The position numbers and the translations under genes are program-made. The notes below the pieces were generated by a model. The model was not told where the DNA came from. It ran no database searches and worked only from the letters and a program-made list of their open reading frames with translations. Of a stretch of DNA of 64,000 nucleotides, positions 22,601 through 34,060 are shown piece after piece (position 1 is the first letter of the stretch; each line of letters begins with the position of its first letter). The DNA comes from Pleodorina starrii (taxonomy: Eukaryota; Chlorophyta; Chlorophyceae; Chlamydomonadales; Volvocaceae), in assembly GCA_030267565.1 (NCBI GenBank), contig BRXU01000002.1, forward strand, positions 1,364,001-1,428,000. The letters run 5' to 3'.

Positions 22601-24241
22601 TCGAGGCGCGCGTTCGCGACAGCGCCGCCGCGGGGCCCTCCACCTCGAACGGCCTCATCCACGGCCGGGGCGGCAACGAGTACCTCATGTGGCACGGCAC
22701 CTCGAACCGGGTGGTGGAGATGGTGGTCAAGGACGGCTTCGACTCGCGGGAATCCAACCGGTGCGTCAGGTTCCGTGTACCGCACACGAAAAGCCATGCG
22801 CGGTGGTGAGGAGTGTTGCGCTGGGCGTGCGCTGCGGTGCATGTCGCGGATGTAGGCTCCATGAGGACGCAAGACGCGGCCACGCCTGTGTCCGATGCAT
22901 GCCCAACTGTCCAGGCGCCTCAATCCCGGTGCCCTAGCGGTCCTGACTGTCCTTGGGTCCTGTCACAGCGGCTAGCTTGATCGGACTGGCTCTGCTTTCG
23001 CGTTACGCCGGTGCCTACGCTTGCACAGCGCTTACCCGCGTGGTACCTCCCGGCTCTGCAACTGTGCTTGGCAGGGCCGGCGCGCTGGGCGAGGGCATCT
23101 ACTTCGCGGCCAACGCAAACTACAGCATCGCGTACACCCACCGCGGGCAAAATCCAGGTGCGGAAGTACAAGGGGCTGGTTAACCTCTTTGGCTTCCCAC
23201 ACAGCAGCGCTGCGTCCTAGCGGCAGGGGGCGCCGAGAATACGTGCTTGACTTTGGCGGCCCCGAAACCCGGATGGAGCTCATATTCCCGGCGAACTTCA
23301 GCTGCTACTAGCAGTTTGTATGCTTGCTTCACCCCATGTCGATTATTTTCGCATATGGCCAAGCAAATAGTGGGCAATGACGGGGGGTTGGGATTTTAGT
23401 TCGACAGGTGCTTCCCGCGGGCCCGTGTGTTTCTGCGGAATGACACGTGCACCGCCTGCTGGTATCGGGGCGACGTGACAAGCGTTATGCTGACACTGAT
23501 TACCCATCCCGTGCCTCTGCGGCCTGCTAGGGCTGGGGCCGAAGCCCAAGAGGGAGCCTGCCTTATCGATGACCTTCCCGGGCACTTCCGGCGCCATGAT
23601 GCTGTGAGTGGTGCTTGAGATACTCTACCTCACAAGCGCCCGGTGCCGTACATCAATAGACTGGTTTACAGTTGACTCAGAGAATCAACGGTGCATACCT
23701 CACCTGATGACACTGTCGCGGCCGAAGCCCAAAGCTGGCACTTGCTTGACTTGCATCGCACAAAACCCATGAGTAACCAGAAACTCTCCCCTGGCCGGCG
23801 CCGTAAATGTTTGGTGCGGCTTTGCGGGGTTCTTGTGTTCTACAAGGTGCCCTTCACTGAAAGGTACACCGGATCACCTCAATCATCAAAGTGCATCGCT
23901 CGCCGGTGCACAGGTGTCGCGTGGCGCTGGGAACCATGGCGCCCGGCGGCAGCGGCATCCGCAAGCCGCCGCCAGGAGCCGACTCGGTGTACATGAGCAA
24001 CACCGTCCAGCCCTCCGTCATGGCTGCCGCAGCGGCGCCCTGGCAGGGGCGACGGTGGGCGGTGGGTGGGCCCAAGGCAGTGAGCGCGCAGGCTGCGGGT
24101 GCGGGCGGCGGGAGCGGCGCAACCGCCGCCCCTCCTGTGGACCCGGCCTGGGACGTGGGCTCGGCGCTGGGTGACAACCTGATTGTGGCGGTGTTCGACA
24201 ACGCGCAGGCCTATCCGGAGTATGTGGTGCACTTCAACTAG
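17840..24241 (+). CDS. UBE2Q-type E2, UBA and PARP catalytic domain fusion protein
   Basis: Twelve exons in phase: 17840-17971, 18254-18412, 18561-18740, 19109-20581, 20932-21136, 21426-21610, 21871-22014, 22178-22266, 22596-22760, 23075-23157, 23531-23603, 23914-24241 (1071 aa). The N-terminal E2 domain is UBE2Q-like, with DNILCWRFRVKDFD, GGSICIEALVP (catalytic Cys123) and LYEYSIAEAQAAYG. A long disordered exon follows; it holds a poly-Ala run, EIITI plus ten Asp, and GIVDLTV, both resembling SUMO-interaction motifs. Residues about 740-778 form a UBA domain (VQTLVSNGLSQSDAEDLL). The C-terminal PARP domain has WHGTSN (H889), LGEGIYFA (Y920), MMLCRVALG and AYPEYVVHF (E1065), so the H-Y-E triad is complete. 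Related E2-PARP fusions are known in fungi. Predicted role: ubiquitin-linked ADP-ribosylation. Exon 5's start is the least certain junction. Confidence 0.9.
19562..19598 (+). repeat. Coding (GCT)12 microsatellite
   Basis: Twelve uninterrupted GCT codons encode poly-Ala in the long linker exon of the E2-PARP gene. A GAC/GAT run at about 19775-19802, encoding ten Asp after EIITI, lies a little downstream. Confidence 0.9.
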
Positions 24242-24351
24242 CGCCGTTGCCGTCCAGAACAAGACAGCCCGTCTTCCACGGCTTGACCGCCCTAAACTAC
24301 CACTCGGCAAGCTCGCGGCCCACGCCAAGAGCGCCGTCAAGTGCAAGAGCG

Positions 24352-24617
24352 GTGTGCTATATTCCAAGCCGTGTGCTATATTCCAAGCCGTGTGCTAGAT
24401 TCCAAGCCGTGTGCTATATTCCAAGCCGTGTGCTATATTCCAAGCCGTGTGCTAGATTCCAAGCCGTGTGCTAGATTCCAAGCCGTGTGCTAGATTCCAA
24501 GCCGTGTGCTATATTCCAAGCCGTGTGCTATATTCCAAGCCGTGTGCTATATTCCAAGCCGTGTGCTAGATTCCAAGCCGTGTGCTATATTCCAAGCCAC
24601 GTGCTATATTTCAAGCC
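24352..24617 (+). repeat. 19-bp minisatellite, 14 copies in two versions
   Basis: Thirteen exact-length 19-bp units of the form gtgtgctatattccaagcc, plus a fourteenth diverged unit. Each unit has either tatatt (T) or tagatt (G) at one position, and the order is T T G T T G G G T T T G T T. It begins 110 nt past the stop of the E2-PARP gene and is probably in its 3' UTR. There are no spacers between units, so it is not a CRISPR array. Confidence 0.95.
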
Positions 24618-26958
24618 ACGAAAACGATGTGCCGCCGGAGTCTGGGCGGAAAAATATGACAACGGGCGGGGGGAGAGGATGGGTGCGCAGGCGGGTTGGG
24701 GGTTGCTGCCGTTGCAGCTGGACGGCATCACGGGCATCGCAGGATTAGGTTGCGTGCCTGGCAGGGGATGTAGATTTTGCAGGAGAATACATGGCGATAT
24801 TGCGCGGCGGCAAGTCGGCTTCCAAAATGCCTTTGGAAAATGCTTTGCCACGCGACGGCAAGTCGTTTCGAAAATGCCTTCGCAACGGCGCCTGGTGTAG
24901 GAAGGCGGCACCCAAAGTCGCAGTAAGCGAACTCCAGTATCGGGGCGAGACGACAGCGCTTTCCGTCCCGTGTATTTGTCTCAAGGCTCGGGAGCAGCGC
25001 CGGCGGCCTTTCACCGGGAATGGCGTGCCTGCTACTCGTGCATGTATGCAGCTATACAAATTTTCTCGGATGTTGCGGGGCGCGATGTACACTTGTGCCC
25101 ACAGTACGTAAAGCTATATGCCCTGTGTCGAGCAGACCGCATGGAATGCTTCAGCTTGGCTGGGCTGTGTGGTGACCTTTCGTTCCCACTGTGGCATGGA
25201 GCGGTGTTGGTGTCACGTCGGGGCAGCCCCAGCTGTAGAGCTCCAGACCCACGTGGGAACGCCCGCTCGCGAAAGGGTAAGGTGTTGGGCGGTGGACGGT
25301 GCGGCGGTGAGTTACACGGCGGCGGTGTTACCGTGCAACCACGCTCCTGTCCACACCCGGCAAGCCAGCGGCCATCACTGGATACTTAGCAGGAGCGCGG
25401 TACTGTGCGACCACCATCCAGTCCCAGGTCCTGCAGGTCTGTCCCCTGGGGGGGCAGCGGACGCTGCAGCGCCTGCCAGAGCCGGGCGCGGGACCTGCCT
25501 CGCAGCGTCGCAGGCAGTTATCGTCGTCGGCGGTCAGTGGACGGGCAAGACAGGGCTCGCAGCCTCGCACACAGCGTTGGCGATAGCAGCAAGGCGCCGG
25601 TCGTGTTCATGGACCCGGTGACGGGCGCCGAGGCGAAACGGGCCGTACACGTCCTGCTAGTGGAAATGCGCGGCAGACTGGATACCTGGGCGCTGCGAAC
25701 AAACGGACAAGCTTGGCGAACGTACACTGCGTGCGCCCGCCTACACTTGTTCCTTCAGCAGCGTCGCAGACCAAGCCTCACCGGATATGACAACAAGTAA
25801 GTCAGGACCGACGCATTCCGCACCTTCCTGGGCTCCCGGTTGCGAAGATGGCGTATGGAAGGCTACGTGACACGGAGATTACGTGTGCAAACAATTCAAT
25901 GCGTGAGCACGGGGCCTATTGCCTGGTTCAGTTATCTTGAGCCCAAAAGCGTCCAGATTGGCTCGTTTCCGGTCTAAAGTACGCGAACAAGTTCATCGCG
26001 GTGCCCCAGACCAGGACAGAGGTACGCGCGGAACGCGCCACCGACGTCCCCACCACACAAGGTCACGCAGCAATCCTACTACCAATCTTACTACCAAGAA
26101 ATACATCACAAAATATAGGATGCAACGCGACCAAAATCGGCGTGCGCGACCAACCTACGTGAAAGATCACCGCAATACGTGTCCGCCGAGAAGCGGCGGT
26201 CACACCTGGTCACACTCGCAGGCGGCTACAGAAAGGTAACCGTACCGAAACCAAACCCGAAACCAAAAACATTTATTGCTGTCATTACACAGTTAGACCG
26301 TAATATGACCTTATCACAACACCCCAACGCTCCGTCAACTAGCCACCCACAGCTCACGCACCTGCGCACTGTACTAACCACCGCGCCAACCCTCTTAAGT
26401 TCCCGAAAACAAGTAACCTGCGAAAAATTTGGACGACAAAAAGAGATCTAGGCACTTCTGCAGCGATCGAGCCCTGACATGCACCAATGTATACCCCTCC
26501 ATGGATCTTGAGGTCACCAGGGATCACCGAAACAATCACCACTAGCACAACCACAGCCACATTATCAAACAAATGGAGAAATGCGCAAGTTTCTCACAGG
26601 CTTATCTGTCCCAAGTACAGCTTCGGGTTCCGAGCTTCACCGCAACCTGCCTCAACCAGACTCAGCAATTGCTTGCGGCTTCCTACCCGCATGATCCGCA
26701 CCTTGTGCCAGCTGACACTCGCCTCACGCCCCGCCGTTCCAGCTCCTCCTCTCTTTCCTTCCCATGCCAGGCCGCCGGCTCCACACTGAATGGCTCCCTT
26801 CATCGCATCGACCGCTGTTGCCGGAGCCACCCTCTCACCTTGGCGCCCTCGTTGAGGGGCCACGCACGGCGCAGGAGCGCCGCGTCGCCCTCTCCAGTCG
26901 CCCCCTTTGTCCGGGCGACACCACACTCCGATCCCGCGCATACACATCTGCCGCACAG
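24618..26958. other. Spacer between convergent genes, no supported gene
   Basis: Open frames here are short and lack recognisable motifs or splice-consistent joins. A short near-repeat of ggcggcaagtcg and gacggcaagtcg occurs around 24806 and 24855, each followed by tttcgaaaatgcct-like or ttccaaaatgcct sequence. It looks like a small local duplication. The 25800-26560 part is AT-richer. The minus-strand TGTAA at 26285-26289 may end the lipase transcript. Confidence 0.4.
26285..26289 (-). terminator. Candidate TGTAA polyadenylation signal of the C2-lipase gene
   Basis: TGTAA on the minus strand about 670 nt after the stop at 26959. A second TGTAA overlaps the stop codon itself and is too close to serve. 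Confidence 0.3.
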
Positions 26959-29900
26959 TTACAGCCTGGACAGCGGCTTGGGCGCCTGCAGCAGCGTGGC
27001 CTGCACCGCCCTGAAGAAAGTGCTCAGGTAGTCCAGGTGCTCGTTCACGCCCTGGCCGCTGCGGATCTTGTCCCACGGGGGCACCTCGGGCGGGTTGAAC
27101 TGCGGGCGGCGCGTGGCAGCGGCATGCCGTCAAGTGCGGGGGGCGTAATGGCGTCGGGCAGACACATCCTCTCCATGTGCCCTTGCGTGTGGATACGTGT
27201 GCGTGTATCTCGCAGAAGGCTGGAGAGTGCTTTTAGTTGCGGTGAGCCCACGTAAATAGTATGCGCTAGCATCGTTGCCGAGCGGATGTGTGCATACCAG
27301 TAAAATGCGGCATCTACCGTATCAAGGGTGAGACGAATGGGCACGTGGGCTGCTGCGGAGTGAGGCAGCACGAGAGCTGTAGAGGCTCCGAAGGCCCCTC
27401 AGGACATGCACGCACGCACGCACACATAGGCATCCACACTCCGGAGAGTCGGGTCGGGAGATGGGGGCAAGCTGTGGGCTGAAGGCCCTGCCTATCGAAG
27501 GTAATATCTATCCTCGCAGCATCTCGCCCCACCCACCATCAGCCGGTCCTGGGGCCCGAGCTGTACGGCAGTGCCCACGTGGATACCCAGGGTTGGCACG
27601 CTGCGGGTTGCACAGCCAGTTTGGGTGGGAAATGGTGTTGGGCGGAAGGGGGCAGGGAAAAGGACAGAGGATCGGCTGGCCTCCCAAAATCATCGCAGTA
27701 TCCATCGGTTTAACGGACACAGGCAAAACTGATGCTCGCACGTGCACATGTACAGCCCAGTCCTATTGACACACGTGTACGCGACCACGCGTGCGCGCAC
27801 GAGGGGTCTATCCCAGCGATTTCACCTGGTCACCACATCCAGTTTGTTGGTCAGGCGCCAGGCGTTTGGCAGGAGCGCGTTGAAGTCCTCCATGAAGGCC
27901 TTGTTGCCTACCCGGGGACTGCCGAAATTGTACATCACGAGACTCACGTCGGTGGGCCTGCGTGCAGCAGCAGCAGAAGCAGCAGCAGCAGAAGGATTGA
28001 GCATGAATTGTAATCCAAGCTGTATGCTAGGCTGTTGCAATCAGAATATAAGATATATCGGGACACCCATTCTTTCTCTTCCTGCCCTATGGACAGCAGC
28101 GATTGTTCTTTCCAATTTGACAGGGCGAGAGTGTTGGTCGCGGGGTTGATATAGCGGCCAGTTGCGTGCACCGCGCACGCACACCCGCATGCACGCACGC
28201 GTATACACGCGCGCACATGCATGCACGCACGCACATCGTATCCTCTTCGCCGAGCCCTTTCTGTTGCCCGGCGCGCGTACCTCTTGGTCTGCTGCTCGTA
28301 CTCCCATCTCTGTACGGCAAGGTCGTACGCCGCCAGCGTGGCCAGCGCTCCGCCCAGCGAGTGGCCTGTCACCAGCAGCCTCCAGGCCCGGTCGGGGGGC
28401 TGAGCCAAGCCGCCGGTGACGGTCTGCACGATCGCGTTCATCGCCTTCCGCACGCTTCGGTACGCGCCCAGGAAACCGTTGTGAACCTGGACCTGTTTCG
28501 GAAGAACCAAACGGGCGAAAGGCTTTCAAGCACTATTTGTTCACAGAACCTTTCCGGTCTCAAGCCCGCGGTAACGGAAACAGGCATTGCGCTGCCTGGC
28601 TGCCACCATCGCTCGCGCGCACGCAACGCACCTCGCCGGACGTTGGCTTGGGCCGCGACGCCAGCAGTTCGTGTGGCTTAGCCGGGATGAGCTGGAAGTT
28701 GGTCATCCAGTCCCGCATCTTCTCCTGTGGTTTCGGAGGAAAAGTAGCACGAATCGCGGCGATGGAACAGAGGCCACGTTGGGGGGTTGGGTGAGGACTG
28801 AGTGGGGATTGAGACCGAACCCGCAGCGGCTCGTGAAGCGCATCCGTCCTGCAAGTTGGGTGAGAAGAGTTAGTGGTCTGGGCCTGTGTGAACCCTGAAG
28901 GCTTGTTGGGTAAGATAACCGCAGAACCCCCCTCCCCCCGCCTATACGTGGATACCCCCCGGCACACTCACCGTGCCCCGGAACGCCAGCACCAGCTTCC
29001 GCCGCGTCACGTTGCGGAACAGCCAGGCCTGCAGGTGGGAGGAGTGAGTCACACAAGTACCGGCACGTCCGTGGCGAGAACGGAGCAAAGTAAGAGGAGC
29101 AGCGGGGGGCTGCGTGGGCCGGCCGGAAAGCCGCGGCGGAAGCGCTGCGAGGCAAAGGACAAGACACCCTCTGATACGATGCTCTTCAAGAGCAACAACC
29201 GGTGGCCCCTGGCCCGGCGCTCTTTCCAGTTTCCATTCCGTGTTTGCTTGCTCCGTTCGCCCGGCTTGCCTCGGTCCGTCCCATCTCCCATGATCCCAAC
29301 GCTCCGCTTCGTCGGTCATTCTCTCACCTGCGTGTCGGTGTCCCAGCACTCGAGGAACACCAGCGGCAACAGCTCCTCCGCCGCCTCCCCGCCCGCCACG
29401 CGGCACACGTCGTCCCAGCTGTACACCGGCTTCTGGGATACGCTGTTGTTGTCGCCGCCCGCACCTGTGAGGCACAACGCAGCGGCAGCGGCGGAGGGCG
29501 AGGCCAGCAGCGTCGGCGGCAGGGAGAGCCACCCGGGTCCAGCAGGTTCGACGTAGAAACGGTGTTACCGTAGTGTTACCGCGGTGTTACCGCAGTCGAT
29601 GTGCACATGATGAGCCTAAAGCTGTTGACACCCCCAACGCCGACAGAGCCAGCGCTTTCGTACCCCCGCTCCCACATTCTTTAGTACGGCACCCCATCTT
29701 GTTCCGCAAAGCACCAAACATCGCCAGTCTCACTGCCCCAAGATCCAGTCGCAAACCTGTCGCCTTCCTTCAATCCCTAACTCATCTCCGACAAAACCAA
29801 CTAAAGACCCAAACTGGCAAGCCGCAATCGATAACCCGGAAGCCCGGCCAGCAGCCAGCCAGCCACCCACCCATAATCTTGAATGCGTCCGCAATGCCCT

Positions 29901-30880
29901 CCGCGGCGCCCTCGCCCGGCTGCTGCTCCGGGGGCACCGTGTCCACCAGGGACACCGAGTCCAGGTCGCCAGCACTGCACTGCGCAAAGGACCGCAGCCG
30001 GCAGCTGAGCGTCACGGTGGAGGTGGCGGCCTGGTTGGCACCCAGACCTGCAGCAGCGAATGGGAGAGGCAGGCTGGGTAAGGCAGACTAGAGAGGCCTC
30101 AAACAGTGGCTGGGGACGAGTCCTATTTGGTATGTGGGGGTCTGTCGATGGGGTTGTTGAGGGCGGGGCGCGGGGTGTCTCGGCAACCCCGTCCGGCAGA
30201 TCTCACCGCTCAGCTGCAGGGTGATCAGCTGCTCGGGTTTGCCCACCAGGTCACTCAGCCGCAGGACGGCGGAGCCCAGCTCCTGGTCCCTCATATCCTT
30301 GTCGTACAACTGCACGTGCAGCTTATCGGATGCCGGGTCCCTGCGACCCACGGGTCAGTTGGTTCGGTTGGTACGGGTCGGAGGTGTTTCGGTCAGTCGG
30401 GAAGGGCCCTATGTGTGCCCGGCAGGGGCAAATGACGAAATGAGACACAGCCGCGCAGCGGAGGGGAACTCGATGAACCCCCGCACACACCAGGTTGAGG
30501 CACAGAGATACGGTAGTTCATCGATGTTCTCGTAGTCTCGCGTCACTGCTGCGGCCCCCAAAGCGCGACAAACGAAACATTTTAGCATCGTGTCTGGTGG
30601 GGCGGTTCGCCGGGCAGCTGAGGCCCTTCCCGATCCGTTCCGTTGGACCCCGCCCGCCCACCCCTCACCGGATTGGGGCGCGGAGGGTGGCCGTCTCCCA
30701 GATCGGGTCGGTGCTCTTGGTGGTGCTGGTGAAGCGGCGCGCGCGCGTGCGGGCGCACAGGGAGGGCCACTCCGCGGACAGCACCGCGAAGGCGTTGGGC
30801 GGGGCGTTGAAGAACCCGGAGGCTCGCAGCTTGGCGGCGCGGTGGATCTTGATGTCCAGGAGCCCGTAAAAGTTATCCAT
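26959..30880 (-). CDS. Class 3 (Rml/PLIP-type) lipase with N-terminal C2 domain
   Basis: Ten exons in phase: 30880-30669, 30340-30207, 30047-29871, 29464-29328, 29028-28972, 28724-28632, 28492-28281, 27957-27826, 27600-27537, 27099-26959 (452 aa). Residues 1-~150 are a C2 domain (YGLLDIKIHRAAKL, DKLHVQLYDKDMRDQELGSA), which usually gives calcium-dependent lipid binding. The lipase part has VLAFRGT (oxyanion region), MRDWMTNFQ, HNGFLGAYRSV, the nucleophile elbow GHSLGG with Ser315, FGSPRVGNKAF, Asp381 (NKLDVVT) and His392 (GIHVGTAV), so the Ser-Asp-His triad is complete. It likely hydrolyses acyl lipids. ATG 30880 was chosen because it begins directly at the C2 fold. An upstream exon is possible, because an acceptor-like CGCAG lies just before the ATG, so a transit peptide cannot be excluded. 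Confidence 0.9.
28152..28237. repeat. Alternating purine-pyrimidine (CA/CG/TG) tract in a lipase intron
   Basis: A roughly 80-bp run of cgcaca-, gcatgc- and acgcgt-type alternation in the intron between exons 7 and 8 (27958-28280) of the lipase gene. Such sequence favours left-handed Z-DNA under supercoiling. A related cacgcacgcac run sits at about 27409-27428. Confidence 0.7.
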
Positions 30881-33800
30881 CAGGAAAGTCCTGCGGGCGT
30901 GGGTGACAAGCGGACAGCGGAACTGTGTGTGCATTGAGTGCTTCGGACGAGCAGGACGAGCTGGGGCCGAGCGAGCCCAGGAAGGAAACGCCAGATAGAC
31001 CAGGCACAGGAAGACAGCAGCAGTACAGTTATGGTGCAAAGATGTTGCTGTTTGTTATTAAAAGGTTTGACGTGCGCGAGCAGAACATCTGAAATGGAAT
31101 GCATCGTCCTCAATGTGCGGCGAGACGAGGAGGCGCGATCGAAAGTTGCAGTCGATGTGGACAGGATTGAATGCTCCCAGTGTTTTTAACGCTCCCAAAA
31201 GAGTCATATTTATTTATGAAGACGGCGGCGAGAGGACTGATCCCGGGCCAGCGTATCGGTACGCAAGTTCGTGCAGGTCTACTCGAGTGCTTGCGGCTCC
31301 CAGCGGTTGATGACCACTAACGCGACATGTTTACCTGTCAACAAAAGACACCGTCACATCCTTGATGTCGTAGTTCTGGCTCGCCTGCTTGTCAATGGGG
31401 GTATTGTAGGCTGCGAACGCTGTCTTCGCAAGCGGCAAGGCGGTGCAAAGGTCGAAACCCCGGCCAATACCATCTGACGACATCTGTAGTCAACAAGCGC
31501 ATAAATGGATCAGGATGCAACGCGCTCGGTAAGTCTTGCAGGTTGCACCCAACGGTTGAGACTTTCGCGCACAAAGTTGCACCGATCGAACGGTGGAGAC
31601 TTTCGCACACCTTTCACTTGAGCCGCTTTCTTGGAGCGAGAAAATAAATAAGAGGAATATCACGCCTTATGTGAGACTTTGGTGGGGGCAGGTCCCGCAC
31701 TGCTTCTGACGCCCAGGAGCCCGCTCCAAGTATCGCGGATGGAGGCCAACTTGTTCACAACACGTACGCTATTCACCACATATATATAGATATTGCGTTT
31801 ATGCGCAATTGGAATCTGGAAGAAGCGAGAAGGACACGTACAAAAACGGGCAGTTTCCAATTTATCGTAGAGGACGAGCGTATTTCGGTTGGTCTCGACC
31901 GTTTGGATCGGATTCGGAGTTTCGAGCGGGGCTCCATGCGGAAGCTGAGCTGGGAACTGCCTGGAACTGCGGCCTTTCGGAACCTTTCGAAAGCACTATA
32001 TGTTGTTTGTTTCGAGTCTGTTTCAATCAAATCGGGAAGGATTTTATAATGCGGAACTGCACTGAGCATGTAATTCATGCGTATGGAACCCCTTAGTCCT
32101 ACCGAAACAGCACGGGCACACGTGCAAACAGCTCACGGTAACACCGCCTGCGGCCTGACACAGCGAACCCGGCGAATGCATGTCAATCTGGCTCGCAATG
32201 CGTGCAGTACGACTGCTGCAGATGGTCCTCACGTCGCCTCCTCAAGAGCCCAGCCATTTTGGCGCATCAGGGGTCCTCCAAACCTCGACTTTTCAGTGCG
32301 TTCCCCGCCGCGGCTCAAGACGCCTTACAGTACTCAATGTCGCTGCGTGTTTGCCGCCGCAGCCGAAAAGCCAATGCAGACTTTTCTACCGTTTGGCCGA
32401 TTGGTCGATCTGGCGTTGGTGTGTGGTTCTGTGTTGTCGATGTTGTTCGCGGGTCAGTTCTAGTCAGTTCTAGTCAGTTGCTTGCAGAGACCTTCTAACC
32501 GCCGGCCTTCCATGATTGGGTAGACAGGTTGCGCCGTTGATGTGTTCCGCCGATGACCGCCGTAGTCCAAAGGTCAGGTCAGGTCGTCATTGCGATGAAT
32601 TTGGTGCATTGCGATGCCGCCGTCTCTTATGGCGGTGACTGTTTGGGCGTGGGGGTTCGGAACACAGCTTCAGCATGCATGCTTCGTTGGAGCAGACGGT
32701 CTTATGACAGCAGTTTAACTTATTGTTTCATTTTTTGTTTCCCTGGTTGATTCCCTGGTACAAAGCGGCTTTCCACAGCGTGATGACTGATGAGGTCTTG
32801 AAATTGCAGTTGGCCGACCGCGTTTGTAGTCATCAGCAATCGACACTTCGACAGGCCGTTGGAAGTCGTCTTTCCTGCGATCCTTGCGTGCCTAAATTGA
32901 GATTCTATTGGCTTCGTACCAGTTATTCGCCTGGCCGGTCGATACATCGAAATTACTGCCCAGGCGTGATATAGGATATGTGTGGCCCGGCTGAACGAGC
33001 GAACGAGCGAGTTCAGTCAGGCCGTATTTCCTGTCGTACGACAGGGCAGAACTGTTTGAGACAATCGATGTGCCGATGCCGTTTCGGCAGGACATTGTGT
33101 TCCGGATCCCCCTCCCCCCGGCCTTCCCTGGCCTTCCCCTCCCGCTTTGCGAGCTTGAAGTTGTAGGTTCCTTGTGACGTCGCGCTACCGCGCGAGTACT
33201 GAAACACGGTCCGCCTTATGATTAGCTTTTCAGGAGGGCGGGAATGGGCTCTTGATTACACCCGGCGTCCGTCGCTGGTTAAGGTCAGCAGGGTGCTGCT
33301 TGTCAACACCGTGGCAGCGATGTTCTGCTCAGGCTCCAAAACTATCCATCCGTGCCGCCCCGCTGCTCGCCTCGGCTTTAATAACCCAAACCGGTGCCGC
33401 CCCGCTGACAGGCTTGGCCCTGCTTGGCACTCCGTTCCGAAACCACCCAATACACTATCACACACCCTATCGCGTTCGACCTCCCAAACGTCCCCAAGGG
33501 TCTTCGATTCGTCAGTCAGTTGGTGTTCGAGTTGTACCAGTGGTCGGCAGTGACACTTTCTGCTTTCCTGCATACAAAGGGGGAAATATAGCATTACTAA
33601 TGTGTTACGCCACGGCGAGTAGCCGTAATGGGACACTCAGGCTGCTTAAAGCGTATTAGGAGAAATTACGGATTTACCTGGAGTTACAATTGTACATTAC
33701 TATCGTGCGCTCATCCTGACAAACCTACGCGTCCTGCGCAAGTTACGCGAGAGGTCGCCCCCGAAATCGATATCGCCATACATACTCAAAAGCAACGGCA

Positions 33801-33900
33801 ATTCCAAGCTCTGCCAAACTGATAAAGTCAATGTTAGCCGTTCTTACCATAATGCTTTGGTACAGCAAGATCTAGTGGCTAACTCGTAGGCAGACGCTGC
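30881..33900. other. Long spacer upstream of lipase and channel genes, no supported gene
   Basis: This is AT-richer than the flanking genes, and no frame shows algal codon bias or a known motif. Visible details are a triple agttctagtc repeat at about 32454-32480 and a small hairpin at about 32990-33017, where ctgaac and gttcag flank a gagcgaacgagc loop. The region may be a decayed mobile element or plain intergenic DNA. Confidence 0.4.
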
Positions 33901-34060
33901 ATGGACACGGCAAAAACGGGGAAGCCGTTCAGCCTTGCGGCCCTGACTGCCAGTAACCTATTGTATGCGGCGAAGCGCTTCTGAGTGTCGTCAATCACTA
34001 AGTTCTTGGTGCTGCTGTTTGCGTTTAGCGTCGTCATGCTGACATCTGCAATCGCGCGGG
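33901..34060 (+). pseudogene. Broken copy of the first exon of the MscS-like channel gene
   Basis: Read from ATG 33901, the frame gives MDTAKTGKPFSLAALTA, then AAKRF, a TGA stop, and VSSITKFLVLLFAFSVVML. The intact channel exon (34863-35042) reads MRKPFSLATLAA, AADHFSVSLTTKFL and LVLVFAIGVVLL in the same order. The stop falls where the functional gene has Ser (TGA against AGC), and the region between the two conserved blocks is shortened. The copy sits about 960 bp upstream on the same strand and has no recognisable exon 2. It is therefore best read as a decayed tandem duplicate. Confidence 0.75.

Noticed and set aside
24352..24617. Regular short repeats resembling a CRISPR array
   Set aside because: Units are directly adjacent with no spacers, and the genome is eukaryotic. 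It is a minisatellite.
25118..25621. Frame containing VVGGQWTGKTGLAA, reminiscent of a P-loop
   Set aside because: The motif lacks the G-x-x-x-x-G-K-[ST] spacing in a hydrophobic strand context, and the rest of the frame is not protein-like.
30881..33900. Possible transposon in the AT-richer spacer
   Set aside because: No transposase or reverse transcriptase motif, and no terminal repeats that I could match by eye.
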